Positions 8,771-14,708 of a stretch of DNA of 15,114 nucleotides are shown here, piece after piece. The notes under the pieces are model-generated. The model made no database searches, had not been told where the DNA came from, and saw nothing but the letters and a program-made list of their open reading frames with translations. The stretch's first letter is position 1; each line of letters begins with the position of its first letter. The DNA lies in contig JAQUXV010000024.1 in the NCBI GenBank assembly GCA_028692205.1, forward strand, positions 1 to 15,114. Direction: 5' to 3'. The translations under genes and the position numbers were made by a program. This stretch comes from Eubacteriales bacterium. Lineage in GTDB: Bacteria; Bacillota_A; Clostridia; Christensenellales; Aristaeellaceae.

Positions 8771-9635
8771 CGGCCTGCGCCTCCCTTTTGGGCTTTTCCG
8801 GCGGCAGCTCCAACGTAATGCGGCCTACCTTGCCATCCCGGAATTCATCCAGAATCACGGCGCAGGCGCGGTCGGTATCCGGCACGCCGCCCTTGAGCAG
8901 AAATCCGCGGCCCCGGCAAACTTCGTCGATGAGGGCGTAGTTCTCCGCGTCCGGGTTATTGATTTTATATCGTTCGCAGGTCGCCTGCCGGCGCACGGCC
9001 AGCAGATCGCGCAGCAGCATCAGGCACAGCTCCTGCTGGTCGTATACCGCGTCGCGGATGGTGCCGATGTAGGCCAGCCGCGTGGCTGCCCGCTTGTCCG
9101 TAAATTTGGGCCACAGCATGCCCGGCGTATCCATAATTTCCAGATACGGCCCAACCTTCACCCAACGGTTGGCGCGCGTAACACCGGGGCGGTCGCCCAC
9201 TTCGGTTACCGCGCCGCCGTACAGCCGGTTAATAAACGTGCTTTTCCCCACGTTCGGCACGCCGACCACCATGGCGCGGATGGTCTTCTTCATACCGCGG
9301 TCCAAACCACGCTGAATAATCTCCTCCGCGGCTTTCGCAATCAGCGCGCGGGCCTGCTTGGTCGCTTTGGGCGTTGCATCGTACGCCATGGCGGCGATGC
9401 CCTGCGCCGCAAAATAGTCAAGCCAGCGCTTTGTTTTATCAGGCTCGGCCAGATCGGCCTTGCATAAAAGCAGCACGCGCCGTTTCGCGGTCAGCAGCCG
9501 ATCCAGATCGGGGTTGCGGCTGGAAAGCGGCAGGCGCGCATCGCAAAGCTCCACCGCAAGGTTTACGGTGGATAATTGTTGAATCAGCGTTCGTTTGGCT
9601 TTGGCCATATGCCCCGGATACCATTGTATTTCCAA
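8757..9635 (-). CDS. rbgA: Ribosome biogenesis GTPase RbgA (YlqF)
   Basis: Circularly permuted GTPase that promotes late maturation of the 50S ribosomal subunit. The 292-residue product begins MEIQWYPGHMAKAKR, the family hallmark, and carries the motifs in permuted order: G4 as CKAD in LLCKADLAEP (about 59-68), then G1 VGVPNVGKST (about 139-148), then G3 DTPGMLWPKF. The tail contains the C-terminal RNA-binding region (GRGFLLKGG). The first residue of G4, normally Asn (NKxD), is Cys here. The start is a TTG at 9635-9633 with GGGGAG 6 bases upstream; an open frame to 9680 adds 15 residues with no family support. It is the first gene of the run leading to topA and is preceded by a long gap with a candidate promoter. 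Confidence 0.95.
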   Translation of the reverse strand: MEIQWYPGHMAKAKRTLIQQLSTVNLAVELCDARLPLSSRNPDLDRLLTAKRRVLLLCKADLAEPDKTKRWLDYFAAQGIAAMAYDATPKATKQARALIAKAAEEIIQRGLDRGMKKTIRAMVVGVPNVGKSTFINRLYGGAVTEVGDRPGVTRANRWVKVGPYLEIMDTPGMLWPKFTDKRAATRLAYIGTIRDAVYDQQELCLMLLRDLLAVRRQATCERYKINNPDAENYALIDEVCRGRGFLLKGGVPDTDRACAVILDEFRDGKVGRITLELPPEKPKREAQADDRA

Positions 9636-9917
9636 AGGAAGCTCCCCTTCCCGATTGCGCGTTCCCGATCTGCGCCGCACGTTCGTCCCGTGTGCCTGCG
9701 TATATCCATAAAGCAGCCAAACCCGCGATAGCCCATCGAAGGCTGTCTTTGGCAGGTTCGTCCCAGCCTTGATTTAGCGGCGCATATCGCGCCGAATGGC
9801 GCGTTGCCGCGAAAGTCCCCCTTCGCGCGGGTTGCCCAACGGGCGGGGCGATACCGCCGTCAACGTTGCCCTCATTTTCCGCTCGGGCTTACGCCGACAG
9901 CCTTTTGCCGCCGTTAC
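9636..9917 (-). other. Candidate structured 5' leader of rbgA, no gene recognised
   Basis: About 280 bases between the candidate promoter and the rbgA TTG hold no convincing ORF. They contain several perfect inverted repeats, given in plus coordinates: 9739-9745 with 9764-9770 (7 bp); 9788-9793 with 9798-9803 (6 bp, 4-base loop), nested in 9777-9781 with 9806-9810; 9808-9813 with 9822-9827 (6 bp), which competes with the previous outer stem; and 9847-9850 with 9855-9858. I looked for RNase P, SRP, 6S, tmRNA and T-box signatures on both strands and saw none. GC richness makes some pairing expected by chance. Confidence 0.35.
9642..9649 (-). promoter_or_regulatory. Ribosome binding site deciding the TTG start of rbgA
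   Basis: AAGGGGAG on the minus strand, 6 bases before TTG at 9635-9633. The resulting N-terminus matches the conserved RbgA start. Confidence 0.75.
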
Positions 9918-9923
9918 CCAACA

Positions 9924-9952
9924 ATTAAAGCATTGTTTGCCCAAAATAGCAA
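9924..9952 (-). promoter_or_regulatory. Candidate sigma-A promoter for the rbgA-to-topA operon
   Basis: On the minus strand TTGCTA (9952-9947) and TTTAAT (9929-9924) are separated by 17 bases, matching the -35 at 4 of 6 and the -10 at 5 of 6. It lies after the rmuC terminator and before rbgA, in the only gap upstream of rbgA, with a predicted start near 9917. Confidence 0.5.
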
Positions 9953-9959
9953 GACCAAC

Positions 9960-9974
9960 GGAAGGATTCCTTCC
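9960..9974. repeat. 15-bp palindrome just upstream of the rbgA -35 box
   Basis: GGAAGGA and TCCTTCC are perfect inverted arms around one central T. The site lies 7 bp upstream of the candidate -35 box (9947-9952), a usual place for an activator or repressor site. No regulator is recognised. Confidence 0.45.
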
Positions 9975-10025
9975 CGGAGGGTCGGTTTCCCTGCAGCGCT
10001 TATTCCACCTGGCTTTGGGCGCGTT

Positions 10026-10079
10026 ACGTGTTCACGCATCGATTTTGTTACAAAAGAAAAATCCTTAAGAAAAACACGT
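10026..10079. repeat. A/T-rich inverted-repeat segment downstream of rmuC
   Basis: Arms ACGTGTT (10026-10032) and AACACGT (10073-10079) are perfect inverted repeats enclosing a second one, TTTTGT-T-ACAAAA (10043-10055). The right arm overlaps the T-tract and descending arm of the rmuC terminator. The function is unknown; it may be part of terminator structure or of a dispersed intergenic element. Confidence 0.4.
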
Positions 10080-10100
10080 TTCCATTCGCCCGGGAAACGC
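10067..10100 (-). terminator. Intrinsic terminator of rmuC
   Basis: Minus-strand hairpin GCGTTTCC / GGAAACGT (10100-10093 with 10083-10076, one G-U pair, 9-base loop) followed by GTTTTTCTT. It lies 18 bases after the rmuC stop codon. Confidence 0.75.
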
Positions 10101-10118
10101 TTCTTTCCGCCCCGTCGG

Positions 10119-11549
10119 TTACTCGTCTGCTTCGCCGATCGTATCCACCGCATAATCCAGCATCTTCTGCGCTTCGTCCCCATCCAGCGCCTCCACGCGG
10201 CGCAGCTTCCGCTCAATACTGCGGGTACGCACAAACGCCGTATCGATGGTGTCGGTCGCCTGCCGAAGCTTCTCCTGCGTTTTTTGCAGCACCTGTGAAA
10301 AGCTGCCAAAATCGGTCTTTACAGCGCCCAACAGTTTCCACAGCTCGGCGGAGCGCTTTTCGATAGCAAGGGTCCGGAAACCCATCTGCAGGCTGTTCAG
10401 CATCGCCAGCAGCGTGCTCGGTCCGGCCACCACCACGCGCTGTTCCCGCTGCAGCTGTTCCACCAGCTCCGAATCGCGCACCACCTCGGCATACAGGCTT
10501 TCCAACGGAAGAAACATGATCGCAAAGTCGGTGGTGTAGGGCGGTTCGATGTACTTATTCGAAATTCGTTTGGCTTCCACCCGCACGGCGTTCACCAGCG
10601 CTTTCCGGGCGCTTTCGGTTTTTTCCGCGTCTCCGTGGTCACTGGCTTCGGCCAGCCGGGCGTAATCCTCCTGAGGGAACTTACTGTCGATCGGCAGGTA
10701 AATCGCTCCATCGTCCTCTTTGCCCGGCAGGCATACGGCAAATTCCACACGCTCGTCCGCATGGGGCCGCACCTGCACGTTCACCGCATATTGCGAAGCC
10801 GTCAGCGCCTCGGCCAACAGCCCGCCGAGTTGAATTTCGCCCCACACGCCACGTTTTTTCACGTTGCCCAGTACGCGCTTCAGGTCGCCCACGCCTTCGG
10901 CCAGCCGGTGCACCTCGCCAAGCGACTGGTACACCTGTTCCAGCCGCTCGCTGACCTGCGTAAAGCTTTGGGTAAGACGCTTGTTCAGCGTATCCTGCAG
11001 CTTTTCGTCCACCGTCTGGCGCATTTCCTCAAGCTTTTTCGTATTTTCCGTACGAAGTTCGGTCAACGATTTTTCCAGCGTTTCACGCAGGCGTTCAATC
11101 CGGGTTTCGTTTTGCTGCAGCCGTTGTTCCAGCGTCGTATCCACCGCCTGCATGCGCTGTTCAAACTTGTTCAGGCTTTCTTCGGTAATCTGGTACATGC
11201 GCGCCTGCCGCCCGTCCAGTGCCCGGTCATGCTCGTAAGCGCTCTGCTGCCAGAGTGAAAACTGCTTGCCCTGCTGGTCCGTACCGCGGTTGATAAGCCC
11301 GGCCAGGCTGTCGCCAACGGACTGCAGCGTGCGCATCTGCTCCTCACGCTGCCCCATATTCTGCTGGATGAGCGTGGTTTGCAGGGCGCTGATCGCCCCG
11401 GCAAGTTCATCCTCCATCTCATTCAGCCTGCGCCGCTGTGTGCGTCCGCGCACAGCTAACACAATCAGCACCACGGCTAGCAGCACGGTTATGATTGCCA
11501 GCCCGCCCAGCGCAGCCGCCTGCCAAAGCTCCAACCCGGTTATACTCAT
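10119..11549 (-). CDS. rmuC: RmuC-family DNA recombination protein
   Basis: RmuC proteins limit rearrangements at inverted repeats and are predicted nuclease-fold proteins; their exact biochemistry is not settled. The 476-residue product has one N-terminal membrane helix (about 8-33), a long Glu/Gln/Arg-rich coiled coil (about 35-215), then the RmuC domain: KKRGVWGEIQL (231-241), PIDSKFP (about 286-292), KYIEPPYTTDFAIMFLP (about 332-348) and VVVAGPSTLLAMLNSLQMGF (372-391). The frame opens at 11588, but ATG 11549-11547 has GGAGG 5 bases upstream, and the longer frame would read through the recR terminator hairpin, so I chose the ATG. It is flanked by terminators on both sides, so its own promoter or read-through must drive it. 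Confidence 0.94.
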   Translation of the reverse strand: MSITGLELWQAAALGGLAIITVLLAVVLIVLAVRGRTQRRRLNEMEDELAGAISALQTTLIQQNMGQREEQMRTLQSVGDSLAGLINRGTDQQGKQFSLWQQSAYEHDRALDGRQARMYQITEESLNKFEQRMQAVDTTLEQRLQQNETRIERLRETLEKSLTELRTENTKKLEEMRQTVDEKLQDTLNKRLTQSFTQVSERLEQVYQSLGEVHRLAEGVGDLKRVLGNVKKRGVWGEIQLGGLLAEALTASQYAVNVQVRPHADERVEFAVCLPGKEDDGAIYLPIDSKFPQEDYARLAEASDHGDAEKTESARKALVNAVRVEAKRISNKYIEPPYTTDFAIMFLPLESLYAEVVRDSELVEQLQREQRVVVAGPSTLLAMLNSLQMGFRTLAIEKRSAELWKLLGAVKTDFGSFSQVLQKTQEKLRQATDTIDTAFVRTRSIERKLRRVEALDGDEAQKMLDYAVDTIGEADE

Positions 11550-11565
11550 ATTGCCTCCCGATTGG

Positions 11566-11596
11566 AAAAAGCCGCCGTTCTTCGCCACGACGGCTT
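11566..11596 (-). terminator. Intrinsic terminator between recR and rmuC
   Basis: Minus-strand arms 11596-11587 (AAGCCGTCGT) and 11578-11569 (ACGGCGGCTT) form a 10-bp stem with one G-U pair and an 8-base loop, ending in five T (11570-11566). It lies 36 bases after the recR stop and only 17 bases before the rmuC ATG. Confidence 0.75.
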
Positions 11597-11632
11597 GCTC
11601 CTGATGGTTTGATACTTTTAAAGTGAAATGCG

Positions 11633-12232
11633 TTACAGTTCCCGACGGCCTTCCATGGCCTTGGCCAGCGTAATCTCATCGGCGTATTCCAGATCGCTGC
11701 CCACCGGCACACCGTGGGCGATACGCGTTACCAGCACGCCCATAGGCTTTACCAGCCGCGCGATATAGCTGGCGGTGGCTTCGCCTTCAATGTCCGGGTT
11801 GGTCGCCAGAATAACCTCTTTCACCTTGCCGTCGGCAAGGCGCGCCAGCAGTTCCCGGATGCGGATATCGTCCGGCCCGATGCCTTCCATCGGCGAAAGC
11901 GTGCCGTGCAGAACATGGTACACGCCCTGATAGTCGCGCATCCGCTCGATTGCGGCCACGTCCCGCGGATCCCGTACCACACAGATCTGCCCATTCCGCC
12001 TTGTGGAATCGGCGCAAATTTCGCAAAGATCGCCGGTAGAATAATTGCCGCAGACATCGCAGTAGCGGATGGCCTTGCGGCCCTGATAAATAGCCGAGGC
12101 CAGCTCCCGCACATCGTCCAGCGGCATACTGATAATATGGTATGCCAGCCGCTGCGCGCTTTTTTGTCCGATACTCGGCAGCTTGGAAAGCTGCGCAACC
12201 ATCCGCGCGATGGGTTCCAACTGCTGTGCCAT
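11633..12232 (-). CDS. recR: Recombination mediator protein RecR
   Basis: RecR forms a ring clamp on DNA and acts with RecF and RecO to load RecA at gaps. The 199-residue product has the usual family length and parts: an N-terminal helix-hairpin-helix region ([16 protein letters not shown], 18-33), a four-cysteine zinc site (Cys58, Cys61, Cys70, Cys73), the Toprim domain from [15 protein letters not shown] (82-96) to [15 protein letters not shown] (143-157), and the conserved tail with [13 protein letters not shown] (173-185). The ATG lies 4 bases after the ybaB stop with no clear Shine-Dalgarno nearby, so translation probably depends on ribosomes leaving ybaB. The gene is followed by a terminator. 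Confidence 0.97.
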   Translation of the reverse strand: MAQQLEPIARMVAQLSKLPSIGQKSAQRLAYHIISMPLDDVRELASAIYQGRKAIRYCDVCGNYSTGDLCEICADSTRRNGQICVVRDPRDVAAIERMRDYQGVYHVLHGTLSPMEGIGPDDIRIRELLARLADGKVKEVILATNPDIEGEATASYIARLVKPMGVLVTRIAHGVPVGSDLEYADEITLAKAMEGRREL

Positions 12233-12236
12233 GCTT

Positions 12237-12590
12237 TTACAGGAGGCCCCCCATGCCGGGCGTCAACCGGGACATTTCCGCTTCGCGCGCTTCTTCGGCG
12301 TTGCGCAGCGCTTCGTTTACTGCCGCAAGAACCATATCCTGTAACATCTCAACGTCTTCGGGATCCACGCACTCCGGTTTGATTTCAATCGATTTCAGTT
12401 CCCGTTTGCCGCTGGCGGTTACGGTTACCATGCCGCCGCCGGCCTGCGCGGTATATTCGCGGGTTTCAAGGTCTTCCTGCGTTTTGGCCATCTGCTCCTG
12501 CAGTTTCTGCGCCTGACGCATCAGCTGCTGCATATTGCCGCCTCCACCGCCGTATCCGCCCCCGAAACCGCCGAATTGCTTCTTTCCCAT
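12237..12590 (-). CDS. ybaB: Nucleoid-associated protein YbaB/EbfC
   Basis: Small DNA-binding protein of the YbaB/EbfC family, dimeric with tweezer-like arms, affecting nucleoid organisation and often cotranscribed with recR. The 117-residue product has a glycine-rich leader (about residues 7-18), then the family core: [20 protein letters not shown] (19-38), a beta region with [20 protein letters not shown], and [20 protein letters not shown] with a Met/Gly-rich tail. The ATG at 12590-12588 has GGAGGG upstream (spacing 8) and starts 14 bases after the preceding gene. dnaX, the common upstream partner in Firmicutes, is not here. Confidence 0.95.
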   Translation of the reverse strand: MGKKQFGGFGGGYGGGGGNMQQLMRQAQKLQEQMAKTQEDLETREYTAQAGGGMVTVTASGKRELKSIEIKPECVDPEDVEMLQDMVLAAVNEALRNAEEAREAEMSRLTPGMGGLL

Positions 12591-12604
12591 GTCAGTTCCC
12601 TCCG

Positions 12605-13420
12605 TTACTCTTTTACATAAACCAGTTTCAGATCCGCGGAAACGCCCGTAATGCGTACCACAGGCGCATCCGTAGCCTGCGTAAGCGTTACACCCTCGGC
12701 CTTTACGCGTCCGCTGATACTGCGGGTAAGTACGTTAATCTTTTCGACCGCTGTTTGCAGCGTTACGTCGCCGGAAACAGTGCGCAGTTCCATCTGCTCA
12801 AAGCCGCCCTTCTGGCGGATCCGCTGTTCGCCGTTCACGGTGGTGCATTTCAAGCTCTGCGCATCGATATCGTTCAGGGACACGTTTCCGCTGAGCGACC
12901 GGGCGGAAAGCCGCTTGGCCGTCGGCTCGGCGGCGTTGATATCGCCGCTGACGGATTTCAGCGAAATTTCTTCCGCAGTCACGCGCGCCGCGTGAATATC
13001 CCCCGAAACGGTGTCCAGCACAATGCGGCTGCCGGAAAGGCTGCGCGCGTTGAGCAGGCCGCTAATGGTGCTTACGTGGATGGCGTTTGCCCAATTTTTA
13101 GGAACGCGAATACACACCTGCATCCAACGGCTTTCGGTAATGTTCAGGGTCAGCCCGTATTGGGGCTGCTCCACCACGAGCGTGTTCTCCTCGATTGCGA
13201 TTCGCAAATCGCGCACGGAGTTTTCATCCCCCGCCGCGAGCACCTGCACCCGTTCAATATCGTCCCCGAAGATCTCGGCCTGCGCCCACGCGAGGCGGAT
13301 CGACAGATCCTTCAGCGTTTCCGCCGCAAAACTTTCATTGCGTTCCAACGCGATTCGCCGCCTTTCAAGAATATCCGGGAGGATGGAAGAACGCCCGTAA
13401 CGCCGCGCCGTTTTCAACAC
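12605..13420 (-). CDS. DUF4097-like beta-solenoid protein
   Basis: Protein of unknown function resembling the DUF4097 (putative adhesin) family. The product is 271 residues from a GTG at 13420. After a basic, helical N-terminus (about 1-45) there is a beta region with a regular repeat: Ser-Gly or equivalent pairs at residues 120, 139, 158, 177, 196 (Asn-Gly), 216, 236 and 258 (Thr-Gly), spaced 19-22 residues, in turns such as LKSVSGDINA and LRTVSGDVTL. This periodicity fits a right-handed beta-solenoid. No signal peptide or membrane helix is visible, unlike many relatives, so it looks cytoplasmic unless the start is wrong. The start is uncertain: GTG 13420 lacks a good Shine-Dalgarno, while TTG 13348 has AAGGCGG upstream and would give 247 residues. 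It heads the operon with ybaB and recR. Confidence 0.8.
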   Translation of the reverse strand: MLKTARRYGRSSILPDILERRRIALERNESFAAETLKDLSIRLAWAQAEIFGDDIERVQVLAAGDENSVRDLRIAIEENTLVVEQPQYGLTLNITESRWMQVCIRVPKNWANAIHVSTISGLLNARSLSGSRIVLDTVSGDIHAARVTAEEISLKSVSGDINAAEPTAKRLSARSLSGNVSLNDIDAQSLKCTTVNGEQRIRQKGGFEQMELRTVSGDVTLQTAVEKINVLTRSISGRVKAEGVTLTQATDAPVVRITGVSADLKLVYVKE

Positions 13421-13479
13421 GCTGCCGCCGGAATGGCACAGTACGATGAAAAAACGTCGGTGTCGCAGTTATCCTTCAT
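13414..13479 (-). CDS. Possible 21-residue leader peptide overlapping the DUF4097 start
   Basis: The ATG at 13479-13477 opens a 21-codon frame ending in TGA at 13416-13414, which overlaps the GTG start at 13420 in another frame. The product is polar with two Cys and an Ala-rich end. Its start lies only about 9 bases after the predicted transcription start and has at best a weak AGG signal. It could be a coupling peptide, the true N-terminus joined by a frameshift, or chance. Confidence 0.25.
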   Translation of the reverse strand: MKDNCDTDVFSSYCAIPAAAC

Positions 13480-13494
13480 CGGTCGCCTGAAAAT

Positions 13495-13523
13495 ATGATA
13501 CCTTGTTTCACCGTAAAATGCAA
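13495..13523 (-). promoter_or_regulatory. Sigma-A promoter of the DUF4097-ybaB-recR operon
   Basis: On the minus strand TTGCAT (13523-13518) and TATCAT (13500-13495) are separated by exactly 17 bases. It is divergent from the LysR promoter, with the two -35 boxes about 34 bases apart. Confidence 0.65.
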
Positions 13524-13541
13524 TTCCAATTTCAGGTCGCT

Positions 13542-13555
13542 GGAAACGCGTTTCC
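13542..13555. repeat. Perfect 14-bp palindrome between divergent promoters
   Basis: GGAAACGCGTTTCC is fully palindromic and ends 2 bases before the -35 box of the LysR gene. TTCCA at 13524-13528 and TGGAA at 13541-13545 form another dyad with the same half-site sense. It may be an operator shared by both promoters; the regulator, possibly the adjacent LysR protein, is not known. Confidence 0.5.
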
Positions 13556-13557
13556 CT

Positions 13558-13585
13558 TTGCTTTTCCAAAAGGATTCGGTATAAT
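13558..13585 (+). promoter_or_regulatory. Sigma-A promoter of the LysR-type regulator gene
   Basis: TTGCTT (13558-13563), a 16-base spacer and a perfect TATAAT (13580-13585), 20 bases before the ATG with AGGAGG between. Confidence 0.7.
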
Positions 13586-13605
13586 AAACACGACAGGAGG
13601 TTGCC

Positions 13606-14526
13606 ATGAACATACAGCATCTGCGTTATGCCGTGGAAGTTGAAAAAACGCGTTCCATCACCGAGGCGGCCGAAAACCTGTATATGAGCCAGCCCAATCT
13701 TTCGCGCGCCATCCGGGAACTGGAAGGCGTGCTGGGCTTTACGGTGTTCGACCGAACGCCCAAGGGGATTCTCCCCACTGCGCAGGGCGAGGAATTTTTA
13801 CATTACGCTAGAAGTATTTTGGCGCAGTTTGACGAGATGACCAAACGGTACGAAAAAAAAGACGCCAAAACGGACATCCTGCGCCTTTCCGTACCCCGCG
13901 CAAGTTATATCGCGGCGGCGTTTGCGCGTTTTGTGCAGCTGGCCGACCCGAACGTGACGCTCGATTATAAGGAAACCAACGCCCTGCGTGCCATCCGTAA
14001 CGTATCCGAGGACGGATACGACTTGGGTATCGTGCGCTATCAGGCGGATTACGAGAAATATTTTCTGGACACTTTCCGCGAAAAAGGCCTGCAATACCGG
14101 GAGCTTTGGTCCTTTCGGTATCTCGCCATGCTGCGGGTGGATCATCCCGCAGCGCGCAAGGAAACCGTATCCTTGCGGGATCTGGCCGAGAGCGTGTCTG
14201 TAGGGCAGGGCGACATGTATGTTCCCTCCTTACCCAAAACGGGCAGCCAACCCAACGAGCAGGCATCCCGAATCATTCGCCTGTACGACCGAACCAGCCA
14301 GTTTGAGCTGGTGTCCTCATTGCCCAGCGCCTACGCGTGGGTTTCCCCCGTTCCGGAGGAAACGCTTCGGCGTTATCACCTTACACAACGGCCCTGTTCG
14401 GACTACGCAGCCCGCCATAAGGATGTTCTGATTTACCGTCGACAATACATGCTTTCCCCCATGGACGACCTGTTTCTGGAGCAGCTCTCCCATGTTCAGG
14501 GGGAGCTTGCCATGCTTGCACGATAA
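13606..14526 (+). CDS. LysR-family transcriptional regulator
   Basis: DNA-binding regulator of 306 residues, the usual LysR length. The N-terminal winged helix-turn-helix (1-60) is clear: MNIQHLRYAVEVEKTRSITE, then AAENLYMSQPNLSRAIRELE (21-40), then LGFTVFDRTPKGILPTAQGE. A linker helix (about 60-85) leads to a substrate-binding-like effector domain (about 92-300) whose ligand cannot be read from sequence. The start ATG has AGGAGG 6 bases upstream and a perfect -10 box. It is divergent from the DUF4097 operon and 218 bases upstream of adhE in the same direction. LysR proteins often control the divergent gene and themselves, so the palindrome at 13542-13555 is a candidate target; control of adhE is also possible. 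No terminator is visible after the stop. Confidence 0.95.
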   Translation: MNIQHLRYAVEVEKTRSITEAAENLYMSQPNLSRAIRELEGVLGFTVFDRTPKGILPTAQGEEFLHYARSILAQFDEMTKRYEKKDAKTDILRLSVPRASYIAAAFARFVQLADPNVTLDYKETNALRAIRNVSEDGYDLGIVRYQADYEKYFLDTFREKGLQYRELWSFRYLAMLRVDHPAARKETVSLRDLAESVSVGQGDMYVPSLPKTGSQPNEQASRIIRLYDRTSQFELVSSLPSAYAWVSPVPEETLRRYHLTQRPCSDYAARHKDVLIYRRQYMLSPMDDLFLEQLSHVQGELAMLAR

Positions 14527-14633
14527 TTATTCCGGCTCGTTCTCACCCTGTTTTGACATGCATTTGTTTGCTGTTCCTGTATCCGGCACATCGAAAGGCC
14601 TTATTTCAAAGGGTTTTGTTGTCTTTCTCTTTA

Positions 14634-14651
14634 TTGTTAAAATATTAACAT
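14634..14651. promoter_or_regulatory. Rex-type operator 1 upstream of adhE
   Basis: TTGTTAA-AATA-TTAACAT matches the clostridial Rex consensus TTGTTAANNNNTTAACAA at 13 of 14 fixed positions. Rex is the NADH/NAD-sensing repressor of fermentative genes, and adhE is a standard target. It lies about 30 bases upstream of the adhE -35 box. Confidence 0.8.
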
Positions 14652-14666
14652 ATCATTTTTGATATG
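14649..14666. repeat. 18-bp palindrome overlapping Rex-type operator 1
   Basis: CATATCA-TTTT-TGATATG has perfect 7-bp arms with a 4-base centre, the same 7-4-7 geometry as the Rex sites but a different sequence. It shares 3 bases with operator 1 and lies 14 bases upstream of the -35 box. The binding protein is unknown. Confidence 0.5.
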
Positions 14667-14680
14667 GGTTCATGCGAAGG

Positions 14681-14708
14681 TTGTCATATACAGCGTATAG
14701 ACTATATG
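14681..14708 (+). promoter_or_regulatory. Promoter of adhE
   Basis: TTGTCA (14681-14686) with TATATG (14703-14708) after a 16-base spacer. A -10 in an alternative register is possible because the segment is TA-rich. Rex-type operator 2 overlaps the -10 box. Confidence 0.6.

Noticed and set aside
9636..10118. Housekeeping RNA gene (RNase P, SRP, 6S, tmRNA) or T-box in the largest gap
   Set aside because: Short fragments such as GAAAGTCC on the plus strand resemble RNase P, but the rest of its conserved core is absent, and no SRP tip, tmRNA tRNA-like end or T-box sequence was seen on either strand.
9804..10298. Plus-strand ORF of 164 codons across the rbgA-rmuC gap
   Set aside because: It has no ribosome binding site, a very basic low-complexity composition, runs into the antisense of rmuC, and crosses the rmuC terminator and rbgA promoter signals.
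9914..10309. Minus-strand ORF of 131 codons overlapping the rmuC end
   Set aside because: It is a shadow of the rmuC reading frame, which has clear family motifs, and it has no start signal.
11550..11588. rmuC start at GTG 11588
   Set aside because: The extra residues are read from a terminator hairpin, while the ATG at 11549 has GGAGG at ideal spacing.
13542..13555. CcpA catabolite-response element
   Set aside because: The outer bases look similar, but the centre is GC rather than the CG required in LacI-family operators, and the outermost bases are G and C instead of T and A.
14527..14633. Terminator after the LysR gene
   Set aside because: No stem followed by a T-tract could be built; the T-rich stretch near 14614-14633 lacks a stable preceding hairpin.
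14649..14666. FNR/CRP-type site in the adhE region
   Set aside because: The half-sites are TATCA and TGATA, the opposite sense to TTGAT-N4-ATCAA, so the resemblance fails.
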